Source of the DNA: Ignavibacteria bacterium UBA7675
Lineage (GTDB): Bacteria; Bacteroidota; Ignavibacteria; Kapaibacteriales; UB7675
NCBI GenBank assembly: GCA_002483085.1
Contig: DLHF01000052.1
Coordinates: 62,001 to 126,000 of the forward strand
DNA: 64,000 nucleotides
Direction: 5' to 3'
Within the stretch, counting starts at the first letter, position 1. Each line of letters begins with the position of its first letter. The notes beneath the pieces were generated by a model that made no database searches, was not told the DNA's origin, and worked only from the letters and a program-made list of their open reading frames with translations. Of the stretch, positions 51,919-61,304 are shown one piece after another. The position numbers and the translations under genes were made by a program.

Positions 51919-54339
51919 TTACTTCACGACTGTGAGCGGAACGGTGATAATATCACCACCGGCACTCACTTGCACAAAGTAGACACCAGAGGGAAGTTCT
52001 GCGGTCGAGATGGTTGTCGTTTGTTCGCCAACAGCTTTTGGCACAGCCTGAACTTCCACTACCATATCGCCAATGCTGTTAAAGAGCGTAACGCGTACAT
52101 CGGAATCCGCGAGCAGCGTATAGCGGATGGATGTTTCGCCCACAGCGGGGTTGGGAACAGCCGAAACCTTGGGCGCAAGCATACCAGTAGCTGTATTTGC
52201 TCCGAGCTTGTGGGTAATACCCGGACAGTCTAAATGCAGCCATCGTGTACAGACGACAGTACCACCGTACCAGAACTGAATACGGACGAGTCCGGATGCT
52301 GGCAGCGTGATACACACCGGAATATTGAAGTTGCCGCCGGGGGTGGGAATGCCGGTGGCAGTGGGAATCGAAACCCACGAACCCGGGCTACCTGCTACAA
52401 ATTGATCCGCAGTGAAGTGGTCGATTTGTTCGCAGCCCGGTCCGGGGCCATTGATATTTCCGTGCACAAGATAGCAACAGGGATCCACGGATGTACGATA
52501 TGCTTGCAGATCTTGAACTCTGGAGCAGCAGTCCTCTTCGCATTTCAGAGAGAACTCCCGGATACACACGACCAGACCGTTGGCTCTGAACAGCAGACGG
52601 ATTTCCTTGCTCGTGCCAACAGGAATACACTGCAATATGGAAAAGGGCGTATTGGGTACAGGCATCATACTTTCGCTGATCCACGTGCTGCCATAGCGCC
52701 GCTGTACTTCCATGATCTCTATCGGACACTTAGCTTTGTTGACTGTGATGTCAATGGCAAAGCAGCAGTTCTCGAGATTGGCAGAGGTAACTGATATCAG
52801 GGCAGCATTTATAGCATAGCAGCATCTGTCGGCGCACGATACTACCGAAGTCATTGTCTTGCCACAGAAGGTTGTGTCCGGTGGGGTAAGGCTTGTCATG
52901 ACACTAAAGGATGTCGTGTAGTCGACTGTACCCTGGGGCAGACACAATGTGCCAATTACCGTTGATGTACCAGTTTGATACAAGTCGCCGCCGTTGGTGT
53001 TGTTCTTTGTCAGGTATTTTACGTCTGGCGTTGAACCCGGATAGTCTATTAATGTTTGCAGAGAATATCCACCAGCAGGTGTAAAGATTCCGCCGGGCTG
53101 CGGCGTGAAAACAATACCGCGTGCATGGACATCGCAGCCGTTTTCGTTGGGGTACTTAACGTCGTTGTTGTTCACCACTACATTCCAGCAGCACTGGCTT
53201 GAACTGCTTCCTGCCGGTTCGAGCGTTATGCTAAAGCCGGGTTGCCCCTCAAAGGTGCATTCACAATCGCACTTGAGATCTTTGGCGTACTGGCAGAGGA
53301 TTTTACCTTCGTCGTCGAGCAATTTAAAGATCACTGTTCCGCTGGTAAATCTGTCGGTACAGAACTCAAATGGCTGGTCGAGATAAAACGGCCCATTGAT
53401 AATTTGTGTGCCACCTGGCGTCACGGCAGCGATGCTGGCCACGATACCACAGTAATTAGTAAGAGATTCACTGCCGAGCAGTGTAATATCGTAGCAGCAT
53501 TTCTCGGGGTCGGACGATATTTTTTTCACGACATTGATACCAAGCGGGCATGTTTCGCAGATCATGACATTGTCGATGACATAATACGCATGGCCCTCGT
53601 TCGGGAGAATCACTCCGCCCGTCCACTCGGCGTCGGGAATATCTGCTTGGAAGTTGCCGATAGTCAGGTAGTTTTTCGCAGAGCCGGTAATATACACCTG
53701 CATGGACACATAGTACCAGTCGTCGGAAGGCCAGCCCATGGAATTATAATCTTCGGCATAATCTCCAGTTGCCGGATTGATAGCGACGGTGATACCGCTG
53801 GAGGGTGAGCCAGTTGTAGCAAGGCACCCTATCCGCATTATTTGGTTCCGGTCTGTGTTGGTGGAAGAGCGCATCATAAAGGAAACTGTATAGCTACGAC
53901 TTGGTTGCAGAGGAGTGCTGAGCTGCTGAGTGATATACTCGCGATAGCAGAGGGAAGCAGTTGGCTTGTCGATAATTTCAATACCTGCGTATGCGCGCTG
54001 GTTGGGGCTGGCGCTTCCCGATGGGTCGTTGGCGTCGTTGCAGCCTGCGGAAAAATATTGGTTCTGGGGAACGCCATAGTCTGGAATACTGGGAACCGCA
54101 TCACATCCAAAGAAAAAATCAGGTGTGCCATTGGTAGGCGTAAACCACGCGGCGCACATGCTTTGAAGAGTGTTGATGGCTGTTGCGGCATTCACATCTG
54201 TCGAGCTGTTGCACGTGTTTAGCGGCGACATCGGATTGAGAATATGGAAATACGGATTACTGATAGTCTGCCCTCGTGCTGAAGACAGAAAAAGGCCAAA
54301 GACAGCGCACAGTACAAGCAGTTTGCACAGTGTTCTCAT
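51919..54339 (-). CDS. Secreted Cys-rich T9SS protein, paralogue 1
   Basis: A ~806-residue extracellular protein. The ATG at 54337-54339 has an AGGAG site and a signal peptide (LCKLLVLCAVFGLFLSSARG). Residues ~25-270 are the jelly-roll-like domain common in T9SS-secreted proteins (WFTPTNGTPDFFFGCD ... YAGIEIIDKPTA ... KNYLTIGNFQADIPDAEW ... YYVIDNVMICE). Then come about four Cys-rich units that open with CC-aromatic (EKCCYDITL, SQCCWNVVV, ENCCFAIDI, DPCCYLVHG) and close with patterns like VVCIREFSLKC. The end is a type A sorting domain (SGVYFVQVSAGGDIITVPLT). It is likely surface-anchored or released. The ligand is unknown. It converges with the LytTR gene. Confidence 0.9.
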   Translation of the reverse strand: MRTLCKLLVLCAVFGLFLSSARGQTISNPYFHILNPMSPLNTCNSSTDVNAATAINTLQSMCAAWFTPTNGTPDFFFGCDAVPSIPDYGVPQNQYFSAGCNDANDPSGSASPNQRAYAGIEIIDKPTASLCYREYITQQLSTPLQPSRSYTVSFMMRSSTNTDRNQIMRIGCLATTGSPSSGITVAINPATGDYAEDYNSMGWPSDDWYYVSMQVYITGSAKNYLTIGNFQADIPDAEWTGGVILPNEGHAYYVIDNVMICETCPLGINVVKKISSDPEKCCYDITLLGSESLTNYCGIVASIAAVTPGGTQIINGPFYLDQPFEFCTDRFTSGTVIFKLLDDEGKILCQYAKDLKCDCECTFEGQPGFSITLEPAGSSSSQCCWNVVVNNNDVKYPNENGCDVHARGIVFTPQPGGIFTPAGGYSLQTLIDYPGSTPDVKYLTKNNTNGGDLYQTGTSTVIGTLCLPQGTVDYTTSFSVMTSLTPPDTTFCGKTMTSVVSCADRCCYAINAALISVTSANLENCCFAIDITVNKAKCPIEIMEVQRRYGSTWISESMMPVPNTPFSILQCIPVGTSKEIRLLFRANGLVVCIREFSLKCEEDCCSRVQDLQAYRTSVDPCCYLVHGNINGPGPGCEQIDHFTADQFVAGSPGSWVSIPTATGIPTPGGNFNIPVCITLPASGLVRIQFWYGGTVVCTRWLHLDCPGITHKLGANTATGMLAPKVSAVPNPAVGETSIRYTLLADSDVRVTLFNSIGDMVVEVQAVPKAVGEQTTTISTAELPSGVYFVQVSAGGDIITVPLTVVK

Positions 54340-54388
54340 ATAATTCTCCTGATATAAAGATGAGATAAAGCAAGAGTTTTCCGGGCGG

Positions 54389-54402
54389 TACACATATGTG
54401 TA
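54389..54402. promoter_or_regulatory. Perfect 14-bp palindrome upstream of secreted gene 1
   Basis: TACACATATGTGTA, 50 bp upstream of the start codon. The surrounding ~100 bp are nearly identical to the region before paralogue 2, where the same palindrome is at 57386. It is a candidate operator. Confidence 0.55.
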
Positions 54403-54524
54403 TCGCATAGAGATCAGTTGCTGTTATGATTAAGAGAAGAAAGCGTAGCGAATCGCCACTGAAGGAGCCGTGGAGCCCCGGATGCAGAGCCTGCGCAGGC
54501 TGGAAAGCAATAAAACCGACTCCT

Positions 54525-54722
54525 ATTCAGAGGCGGAGGAAACTTATTGTTGTAGGGTGTGCTTTCCAATCGGTGTTGTGCCGGTGGTTATCGCTCATTG
54601 ACCCGTGGTCGTATTTTTCTTACTGGTGGTTATCTGTGCAATATGTGGATGCGCGCTTCGCTCTCTGCCCACAGGTTCGGTCTTTGCACCGCGCAGCACC
54701 ACCGCCGCGTGGCTGTTCGGCC
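54525..54722 (+). repeat. 198-bp direct repeat, copy 1 (includes an A module)
   Basis: About 95 percent identical over its length to 57733-57930. It starts at TTCAGAGGCGGAGGAAAC and ends with the A module (TTGCACCGCGCAGCACCACC ... GTGGCTGTTCGGCC). Together with the promoter region it fills 54340-54852. Confidence 0.8.
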
Positions 54723-54794
54723 TCCATCGCTGATCTTGTGGGCTACCCGAAGGGTTCTCTACGGCTAGTGTGTTTGGGTGGGCAGAAGACACGA

Positions 54795-54822
54795 AGGCCG
54801 CGTGGGAAATACCACGCGGCCT
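54795..54822 (-). terminator. Terminator-like hairpin of secreted gene 2
   Basis: AGGCCGCGTGG / CCACGCGGCCT, 11-bp perfect stem, 6-nt loop; no strong T run after it. Confidence 0.6.
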
Positions 54823-54852
54823 GTATTGGGGAGCGGTCGGTCTGTCGGCCTG

Positions 54853-57336
54853 TTATTTTACCACTGTGAGGGGGACGGTGATAATATCACCACCTGCACT
54901 CACTTGCACAAAGTAGACACCAGAGGGAAGTTCTGCGGTCGAGATGGTTGTTGTTTGTTCGCCAACAGCTTTTGGCACAGCCTGAACTTCTACCACCATA
55001 TCGCCAATGCTGTTAAAGAGCGTAACGCGTACATCGGAATCCGCGAGCAGCGTATAGCGGATGGATGTTTCGCCCACAGCGGGGTTGGGAACAGCCGAAA
55101 CCTTGGGCGCAAGCATACCAGTAGCTGTATTTGCTCCGAGCTTGTGTGTAACACCCGGACAGTCGAAATTCAGCCATCGAGTACAGACGACATTATCACC
55201 GGCGTCCCGGAACTGAATGCGGACGAGCCCGGATGCTGGTAGCGTGATACACACCGGAATATTGAAGTTGCCGCCGGGGGTGGGAATGCCGCTGGCGCTG
55301 GGAATCGAAACCCACGAACCCGGGCTTCCTGCTATTCCTGCTACAAATTTATCCGCAGTAAAGTGGGTAATGAGTGCGCAGCCCGATCCGGGGCCATTGA
55401 TGTTTCCGTGCACAAGATAACAACAGGGATCCACGGATGTACGATATGCTTGCAAATCTTGAACTCTGGAGCAGCAGTCGTCTTCGCATTTCAGCAAGAG
55501 CTCTCTTACACATACTGCGGTGCCGAAGCTGTCTTTAAATACCAAGCGAATCTGCTTGCTTGTACCGACAGGAATACAGTCCAGCGGTATGCTAAACATC
55601 GAACCTGGTACGGGCACTATATTTTCAGTTATCCATCCACTGCTGGTGCATGTCTGTACTGCTACTGTCGTTACCGAACACTTCTTGACGCTGTTTATAG
55701 CTATATCTACAACAAAGCAGCATTTCTCGGGATCGGCAGAGGACACCGAGCGTAGGTCTGCCTTTTGTATCGTATAGCAGCATCTGTCGGCGCACGATAC
55801 TGTCGAAGTCATTGTCTTGCCACAGAATGTTGTATCTGGTGGGGTAAGACTTGTCATGACACTAAAGGAGGTCGTGTAGTCGAGCGTACCTTGGGACAGA
55901 CACAGCGTGCCGATCACTGTCGAAGTGCTAGTTTGGTACAAGTCGCCGCCGTTGGTGTTGTTCTTGGTCAGGTATTTTACGTCTGGCGTTGAACCCGGGT
56001 TGTCTATTAATGTTTGCAGCGAGTATCCACCAGCAGGTGTAAAGGTTCCGCCTGGTTGAGGAGTGAACACAATACCGCGTGCACGGACATCGCAGCCGTT
56101 TTCGTCTGGGTACTGCACATCGTTGTTGTTCACCACTACATTCCAGCAGCACTGGCTTGAAGTGAATCCTGCCGTCGGTTCGAGCGTTATGCTAAAGCCG
56201 GGTTGCCCCTCAAGGGTGCATTCACAATCGCACTTGAGATTTTTAGCGTATTGGCAGAGGATTTGACCTTCGCCACCGAGCAGCTTGATAATAGCCGTAC
56301 CGCTGGTAAATCTATTTACACAGACCTCAACAGGAGTATCGAAGTAGAACGGTCCGTTAATAATCGTTGTACCGCCCGGTGTTTGGATGGAGATGCTCGA
56401 TTCGACGCCGCAGTAGATGTACGGATCGCCGAGGAATGTAAGGTCGTAGCAGCACTTTTCGGGGTCGGACGATATTTTCTTTTTAAGGTCGATACCAAGC
56501 GGGCACATGTCGCAGATTTGGACATTGTCGATCAGATAATATCCTATTCCGCCATCTTCGGGTACGGGCACTGGTTCGGGTTGCATGGTGGCTTGGGCAG
56601 TCCACTCGGCGTCGGGAATATCTTCTTGGAAGTTGCCGATGGTCAGGTAGTTTTTCGTTGTGCCTGTAATAAAGACCTGCATGGACACATAGTACCAATT
56701 ATTTGCATCCCAGCCGCCTGGCTGGTTTACTTCTGCATAGTCGCCAATGGCCGTGTTGATAGCGCCATTGTTGTTGTCATACGTGTTTGTAACGTTCGGA
56801 GCATTCGTTGTGAGCAGGCAGCCGAGGCGCGAAGCCAGGTAATAGCTGTTGATGCTGGAAGAGCGCACCATAAAGGAAACTGTGTAGTATCTGCCCGGCT
56901 GTAGCGGAGAGTTCAGAGGCTGGCTGATGTACTCGCGATCCCGCAAGGCTGCACTCGGGTTGTCTTTTATTTCGATCCCCGTGTAAGCGCGGTAGTTCAC
57001 CAGGTTAAGGCCAGTGGGATCATCTGCGTCGTGGCAGTCGATTGCAGGATAATGAACGTTGCGGGGGACGCCGTAGTCTGGACTTCCGCTGGGAAGGTTG
57101 TCGCACCCGAAGAAAAAATCGGGCGTGCCATTAGTGGGGGTAAACCACGAATCGCACATCACCTGTAGTTGGTTGACAGAGGTAGCGATTGTTACATTTG
57201 CCGTCGAACACGTGTTCAGCGGCGATGGGGGACGGAGAATATGAAAGTAAGGGTTGTTGACTATTTGCCCTCGCGCCGAAGGCAAAAACAGACTAAAGAC
57301 AGCGCACAGTACAAGCAGTTTGCACAGTGTTCTCAT
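54853..57336 (-). CDS. Secreted Cys-rich T9SS protein, paralogue 2
   Basis: An 827-residue paralogue of the 51919-54339 protein with the same parts: signal peptide (LCKLLVLCAVFSLFLPSARG), N-terminal jelly-roll-like domain (WFTPTNGTPDFFFGCD; KNYLTIGNFQEDIPDAEW), Cys-rich units starting EKCCYDLTF, SQCCWNVVV, EKCCFVVDI and DPCCYLVHG, and the same sorting domain. The sequence coding the sorting domain is identical to paralogue 1 for 152 bp (54995-55146). The N-terminal domain and third Cys unit differ most. It has the same ribosome-binding site and upstream palindrome as paralogue 1. It is tandem to paralogue 1 and divergent from kinase copy 2. Confidence 0.9.
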   Translation of the reverse strand: MRTLCKLLVLCAVFSLFLPSARGQIVNNPYFHILRPPSPLNTCSTANVTIATSVNQLQVMCDSWFTPTNGTPDFFFGCDNLPSGSPDYGVPRNVHYPAIDCHDADDPTGLNLVNYRAYTGIEIKDNPSAALRDREYISQPLNSPLQPGRYYTVSFMVRSSSINSYYLASRLGCLLTTNAPNVTNTYDNNNGAINTAIGDYAEVNQPGGWDANNWYYVSMQVFITGTTKNYLTIGNFQEDIPDAEWTAQATMQPEPVPVPEDGGIGYYLIDNVQICDMCPLGIDLKKKISSDPEKCCYDLTFLGDPYIYCGVESSISIQTPGGTTIINGPFYFDTPVEVCVNRFTSGTAIIKLLGGEGQILCQYAKNLKCDCECTLEGQPGFSITLEPTAGFTSSQCCWNVVVNNNDVQYPDENGCDVRARGIVFTPQPGGTFTPAGGYSLQTLIDNPGSTPDVKYLTKNNTNGGDLYQTSTSTVIGTLCLSQGTLDYTTSFSVMTSLTPPDTTFCGKTMTSTVSCADRCCYTIQKADLRSVSSADPEKCCFVVDIAINSVKKCSVTTVAVQTCTSSGWITENIVPVPGSMFSIPLDCIPVGTSKQIRLVFKDSFGTAVCVRELLLKCEDDCCSRVQDLQAYRTSVDPCCYLVHGNINGPGSGCALITHFTADKFVAGIAGSPGSWVSIPSASGIPTPGGNFNIPVCITLPASGLVRIQFRDAGDNVVCTRWLNFDCPGVTHKLGANTATGMLAPKVSAVPNPAVGETSIRYTLLADSDVRVTLFNSIGDMVVEVQAVPKAVGEQTTTISTAELPSGVYFVQVSAGGDIITVPLTVVK

Positions 57337-57385
57337 ATAATTCTCCTAGTATAAAGATGAGGTAAAGCATGAGTTTCCCGGGCGG

Positions 57386-57399
57386 TACACATATGTGTA
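57386..57399. promoter_or_regulatory. Perfect 14-bp palindrome upstream of secreted gene 2
   Basis: Same TACACATATGTGTA as at 54389, again 50 bp upstream of the start codon. Confidence 0.55.
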
Positions 57400-57601
57400 T
57401 CGCATAGAGATCAGTTGCTGTTATGAGTAAGAGAAGAAAGTATAGCGAGGCCTCGCATAACCACTGACGTGTCGTAGATCCCCGGATGTAGATCCCGTGG
57501 AGGTTCGGAAGTAATAATGCAATAGCCTTTATCTACCAGACAGTATGGATAGAATGCATATTGATCTTACAACAATTCTATCGCAGAGATCGCCTATTCT
57601 T

Positions 57602-57653
57602 TAACGGTTTTTTTTCTTTTTTTTTCTAACGGTAGAAAAAGTTCAGAACCGTT
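57602..57653. promoter_or_regulatory. Cluster of AACGGT/AACCGT boxes
   Basis: TAACGGT at 57602-57608 and 57627-57633 (25 bp apart, same strand) and the inverse AACCGTT at 57647-57653, separated by pyrimidine runs. It lies between secreted gene 2 and kinase copy 2. The spacing and boxes are reminiscent of LytTR sites, but it is only a candidate. Confidence 0.35.
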
Positions 57654-57732
57654 CTGCCAACGTTACGATGTGCGATATTTTCATGTCTGTCCGATCAAAC
57701 TCAGGCTGTTGCAAATGAAATCCATCTACCAT

Positions 57733-57930
57733 TCAGAGGCGGAGGAAACTTATTGTTGCAGGGTACGCTTTCCAAGCGGTGTTGTGCCGGTGGTTATCGC
57801 TCATTGACTCGTGGTCGTATTTTTCTTACTGGTGGTTATCTGTGCAATATGTGGATGTGCGCTTCGCTCTCTGCCCACAGGTTCGGTCTTTGCACCGCGC
57901 AGCACTACCGCCGCGTGGCTGTTCGGCCTG
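57733..57930 (+). repeat. 198-bp direct repeat, copy 2 (includes an A module)
   Basis: Near-identical to 54525-54722. With the palindrome and box cluster it makes up most of the 772-bp gap before kinase copy 2. Confidence 0.8.
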
Positions 57931-58108
57931 CACCGCAGTAGGCGGACAAGGCCAACTGTGCGTTTCACAAGAATGTTGTTTGATGTCGAGCTGGTAAATG
58001 AAAGCGGCGCGAGAAAAATTCCTTGCAAATTGGCTGCTCTCCCTCCATATTGTTGTGTCTGTTGTATCTACCAGCCGTACTCTGTCTTCACATCTCTCAC
58101 TTTCCATT

Positions 58109-61100
58109 ATGAGAATGCTGCTGCTCGTGGTATTCGTGTTATCGTATTCGGCACTTTATGCCCAGCATCCTGTGTTCAAAGCCACGCGGCTGACGCTACA
58201 GGATGGTTTGTCCGACAATATGGTGCTTTGTGCTCTTCAGGATAAACAAGGATTTATGTGGTTTGGTACACGCAATGGACTGAACCGCTACGATGGCTAT
58301 CATATCACTGTCTTTCGCCACAACAGAAACGACCCATATTCTCTTTCAAATGAGTCCATTCAGAGTCTGTTTGAAGACAGCCGTGGGCGGATGTGGATAG
58401 GCACGGCTGAGGGGCTGAACATGTTCGATCCCGTGCTGGAAAGGTTTACGTACTACCAGTCCGACAGCCGCAACCCAAACGGTATTCTGCAAGGAGCGAT
58501 TACTTCCATCGCAGAGGATCGTTGGGGCTGCTTGTGGCTCGCTACCGACAATACTCGCCGGGGTATCCAAAAGCTGGATACAGAGCGCGGCGTGTTTACT
58601 ACCTACAGGCACAACCCCGAGGATCCCTACTCGCTGACCGATGACGGTGTTACAGGAATATGCCGGGACAAAAACGACGACATGTGGGTGGCCACACGAT
58701 ATGGAATAAACCGCTATGACCACGCGCATGATAGATTTATTAACCATAATACTGCACCGGAATACCGCTTTGCGGCAGATAACAACCTGACCCGTATTCT
58801 GGCTGCCAGCGACGGTAGTTTGTGGCTGGTCAATCGCACGACAAATATTTGGAAAGCGCACATAAGCGGCGATCACCTCATCGCAGAACCGCTGTATATA
58901 GATCGCCATAGAAATTTCTACGCCAGCACAGTAATTTCTATGGTAGGAGGCGTTGGTGATGTGCTGTGGATTGGCACCGAAGGCGGCCTTTACACCGTGA
59001 ACATACACTCGGGTGCGTATAGAAAGATAGTTTATACAACAGATAGCTACGGGCTTGCGAGCAATCAAGTGTTTAAGGTGTACAGCGACCACTACGGCGA
59101 TATGTGGATATGTACAGATATAGGAGTCCACCGCTTTCACAGCCGCACAAACTATATACGGCATTTTAGCCACAGTCCGCTGGACACTTCTACAGTGTCT
59201 CACCAGAAGATTCGCTCGCTGTTGCAGTACGGTGGGCAGTTGCTTGTGGGCACAGGTGGTGGCGGGCTCGATATTAGCAGAGGCGATAGGTTCCGCCACC
59301 ATATCAATCCCTACTACAGTAGTTCTCCCGTGTTATTAGATATCCTCTCGAATACACTGAATGTTCTATATCGCTTGCGCGATGGGACGGTGTTGGCTGG
59401 TACGAACAGCGGTTTGTACAGAATTGATCCAGAAACTGGCAAGTTCTATAAACTGCCGTATTCGGTGTTTGGCTCCAGGGTGTGGTCAATTTGCGAAGAT
59501 CGTGAGGGAATACTCTGGATTGGTACGCTATTCAAAGGGCTGACGCGCATCGACCGGCGCACTGGCGATGTGCGGTACTACTTTGCCGAGGTGAGAGCAT
59601 CGCGCCTTGCTGTGCCGGTGAGTGTGCATACTATCTACGAGGCTCGCGATGGCACTCTTTGGATAGGTACAAACAACGGACTGTATCGCATGGATCGCAA
59701 CACGAACCAGCCAGTATGGACTGTGTGGAATTCGCCAGACTCTTCTTCGGCAAGCCATAACCACGTGTGGCCTATCCACGAAACTAACAATGGAAAGCTG
59801 TGGATAGGCACTACCGGAGGTGGGCTGAATCTGTTTGATCCCTCTACCGGAAAATATGTGCATTACGGTAGGGAGCAGGGATTGCCAAGCGATATTATCT
59901 GTGGTATCCTCGAAGATGGCCACGGTAACTTGTGGGTGAGTACCAATACAGGCTTGTGCCGGTTTACACCCTCCAATGGCAGAGTAACGACCTTTGGTAT
60001 CGACGATGGGGTGTATATCAGCGATTTTCATGTCAAGACCTGTTTCCGCGATGCGAGTGGCGTGATGTATTTCGGAGGAACAGGTGGATATCTGTGCTTC
60101 CATCCAGATAGTATGTCGATCAAGACTCGACCGCGCAGGCTGATTTTTACTTCCTTCAAAGTGTTCGACCGCAAGCTGGCACTCGACACCGCACTGCTGT
60201 TCAAAAAACAGATGATACTTCCCTATAACAGTAACTATTTTTCGGTGGAATTTGTATCGGTGGATTTTGCTGGAGCACACCATCATCAATATCGCTATAA
60301 GTTGGATAGTTATGATAGGCAATGGCGGTACACCGACGGCACGCATCCTCTTGCAGGCTACACTGATGTCGCTCCCGGCAATTATAATCTCGTTGTAGAA
60401 GTGGCTGATGACGAGGGAAATTGGGGCAGTAATAGAGCTGCTATAGGTATTCGTATTACTCCGGCGTGGTGGCAGACGTGGTGGTTCCAAATGGCTGTGC
60501 TGTTGTGTCTGGTAGCTATAGGTGTGGGCTTGCTGCGGTGGTATCTGGGTAGCATGCGTCGCAAAGGTGCAATGGAGCGCAGGCTTGTGGAGCTACAACT
60601 TCACGCGCTGCGGGCACAGATGAACCCGCACTTTATTTTTAATTCGTTGAACTCTATTTACTACTACATCTTGTGTCGCGATCAGAAAAAGGCGCAAACC
60701 TATCTCGGGCTGTTCTCGGTGTTGCTGCGGCGGATATTAGAATACTCGCGGAAGACATTTATTCCCATTAACAGGGAAATAGAAATATTAGATATGTACT
60801 TGCAATTAGAAGCTATGCGGTTCTCGCAGCGCTTTGGCTATAAGATGTCGATAGCGCCCGATATCGACTTAGAGCGCCAACTTGTTCCCACAATGCTTTT
60901 GCAGCCCTATGTGGAAAATGCTGTGAAGCACGGATTGCTGCCAAAAGAAAAAGACTGCATGCTCACTATCGAATTTCAGCGCCGAGGCGACCGGATTGAA
61001 TGTAGCATTACCGACAATGGCATTGGTCGAAAGATGGCCGGCCAGATACGGGAGCAATCGCAGTTGCCGTACACATCACAGGGCTTGGCGTTGTCGAAAG

Positions 61101-61264
61101 AGCGTATGGATAACCTGAGCGAACTCCACGGAAAATTGTACGGTGTAGAAGTGCAGGACTTGACAACCGAAACAGGTGAAGCATTGGGAACTCGTATTGT
61201 ACTTACTTTTCCGGCGGATGTAGATGCTACTACGATGGGAGTTTTTCCGCGAGAATCAATATGA
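58109..61264 (+). CDS. Propeller-domain sensor histidine kinase (LytS-type), copy 2
   Basis: A 1051-residue paralogue of the kinase at 47666, same architecture: signal peptide (MRMLLLVVFVLSYSALYA), periplasmic two-component propeller to ~700, Y_Y_Y domain, one membrane helix, His841 box (RAQMNPHFIFNSLNSIYYY), ATPase motifs. The propeller half is clearly more diverged (about seven in ten residues shared by eye) than the kinase half, so the two may sense different ligands but use near-identical output. 60058-60227 is identical to 49618-49787. The leader before the ATG also resembles that of copy 1. Its regulator follows at 61305. Confidence 0.95.
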   Translation: MRMLLLVVFVLSYSALYAQHPVFKATRLTLQDGLSDNMVLCALQDKQGFMWFGTRNGLNRYDGYHITVFRHNRNDPYSLSNESIQSLFEDSRGRMWIGTAEGLNMFDPVLERFTYYQSDSRNPNGILQGAITSIAEDRWGCLWLATDNTRRGIQKLDTERGVFTTYRHNPEDPYSLTDDGVTGICRDKNDDMWVATRYGINRYDHAHDRFINHNTAPEYRFAADNNLTRILAASDGSLWLVNRTTNIWKAHISGDHLIAEPLYIDRHRNFYASTVISMVGGVGDVLWIGTEGGLYTVNIHSGAYRKIVYTTDSYGLASNQVFKVYSDHYGDMWICTDIGVHRFHSRTNYIRHFSHSPLDTSTVSHQKIRSLLQYGGQLLVGTGGGGLDISRGDRFRHHINPYYSSSPVLLDILSNTLNVLYRLRDGTVLAGTNSGLYRIDPETGKFYKLPYSVFGSRVWSICEDREGILWIGTLFKGLTRIDRRTGDVRYYFAEVRASRLAVPVSVHTIYEARDGTLWIGTNNGLYRMDRNTNQPVWTVWNSPDSSSASHNHVWPIHETNNGKLWIGTTGGGLNLFDPSTGKYVHYGREQGLPSDIICGILEDGHGNLWVSTNTGLCRFTPSNGRVTTFGIDDGVYISDFHVKTCFRDASGVMYFGGTGGYLCFHPDSMSIKTRPRRLIFTSFKVFDRKLALDTALLFKKQMILPYNSNYFSVEFVSVDFAGAHHHQYRYKLDSYDRQWRYTDGTHPLAGYTDVAPGNYNLVVEVADDEGNWGSNRAAIGIRITPAWWQTWWFQMAVLLCLVAIGVGLLRWYLGSMRRKGAMERRLVELQLHALRAQMNPHFIFNSLNSIYYYILCRDQKKAQTYLGLFSVLLRRILEYSRKTFIPINREIEILDMYLQLEAMRFSQRFGYKMSIAPDIDLERQLVPTMLLQPYVENAVKHGLLPKEKDCMLTIEFQRRGDRIECSITDNGIGRKMAGQIREQSQLPYTSQGLALSKERMDNLSELHGKLYGVEVQDLTTETGEALGTRIVLTFPADVDATTMGVFPRESI

Positions 61265-61304
61265 GAGAGTAACAGAACTTTATACCATATATCAAGAATG
61301 TGAT

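Noticed and set aside
54559..54869. Open frames with LCTAQH.RRVAVRP-type peptides near 7757, 13849, 41168, 54559, 57753
   Set aside because: The shared peptide is the translation of the A repeat in one frame; the other frames are equally open and starts are not conserved.
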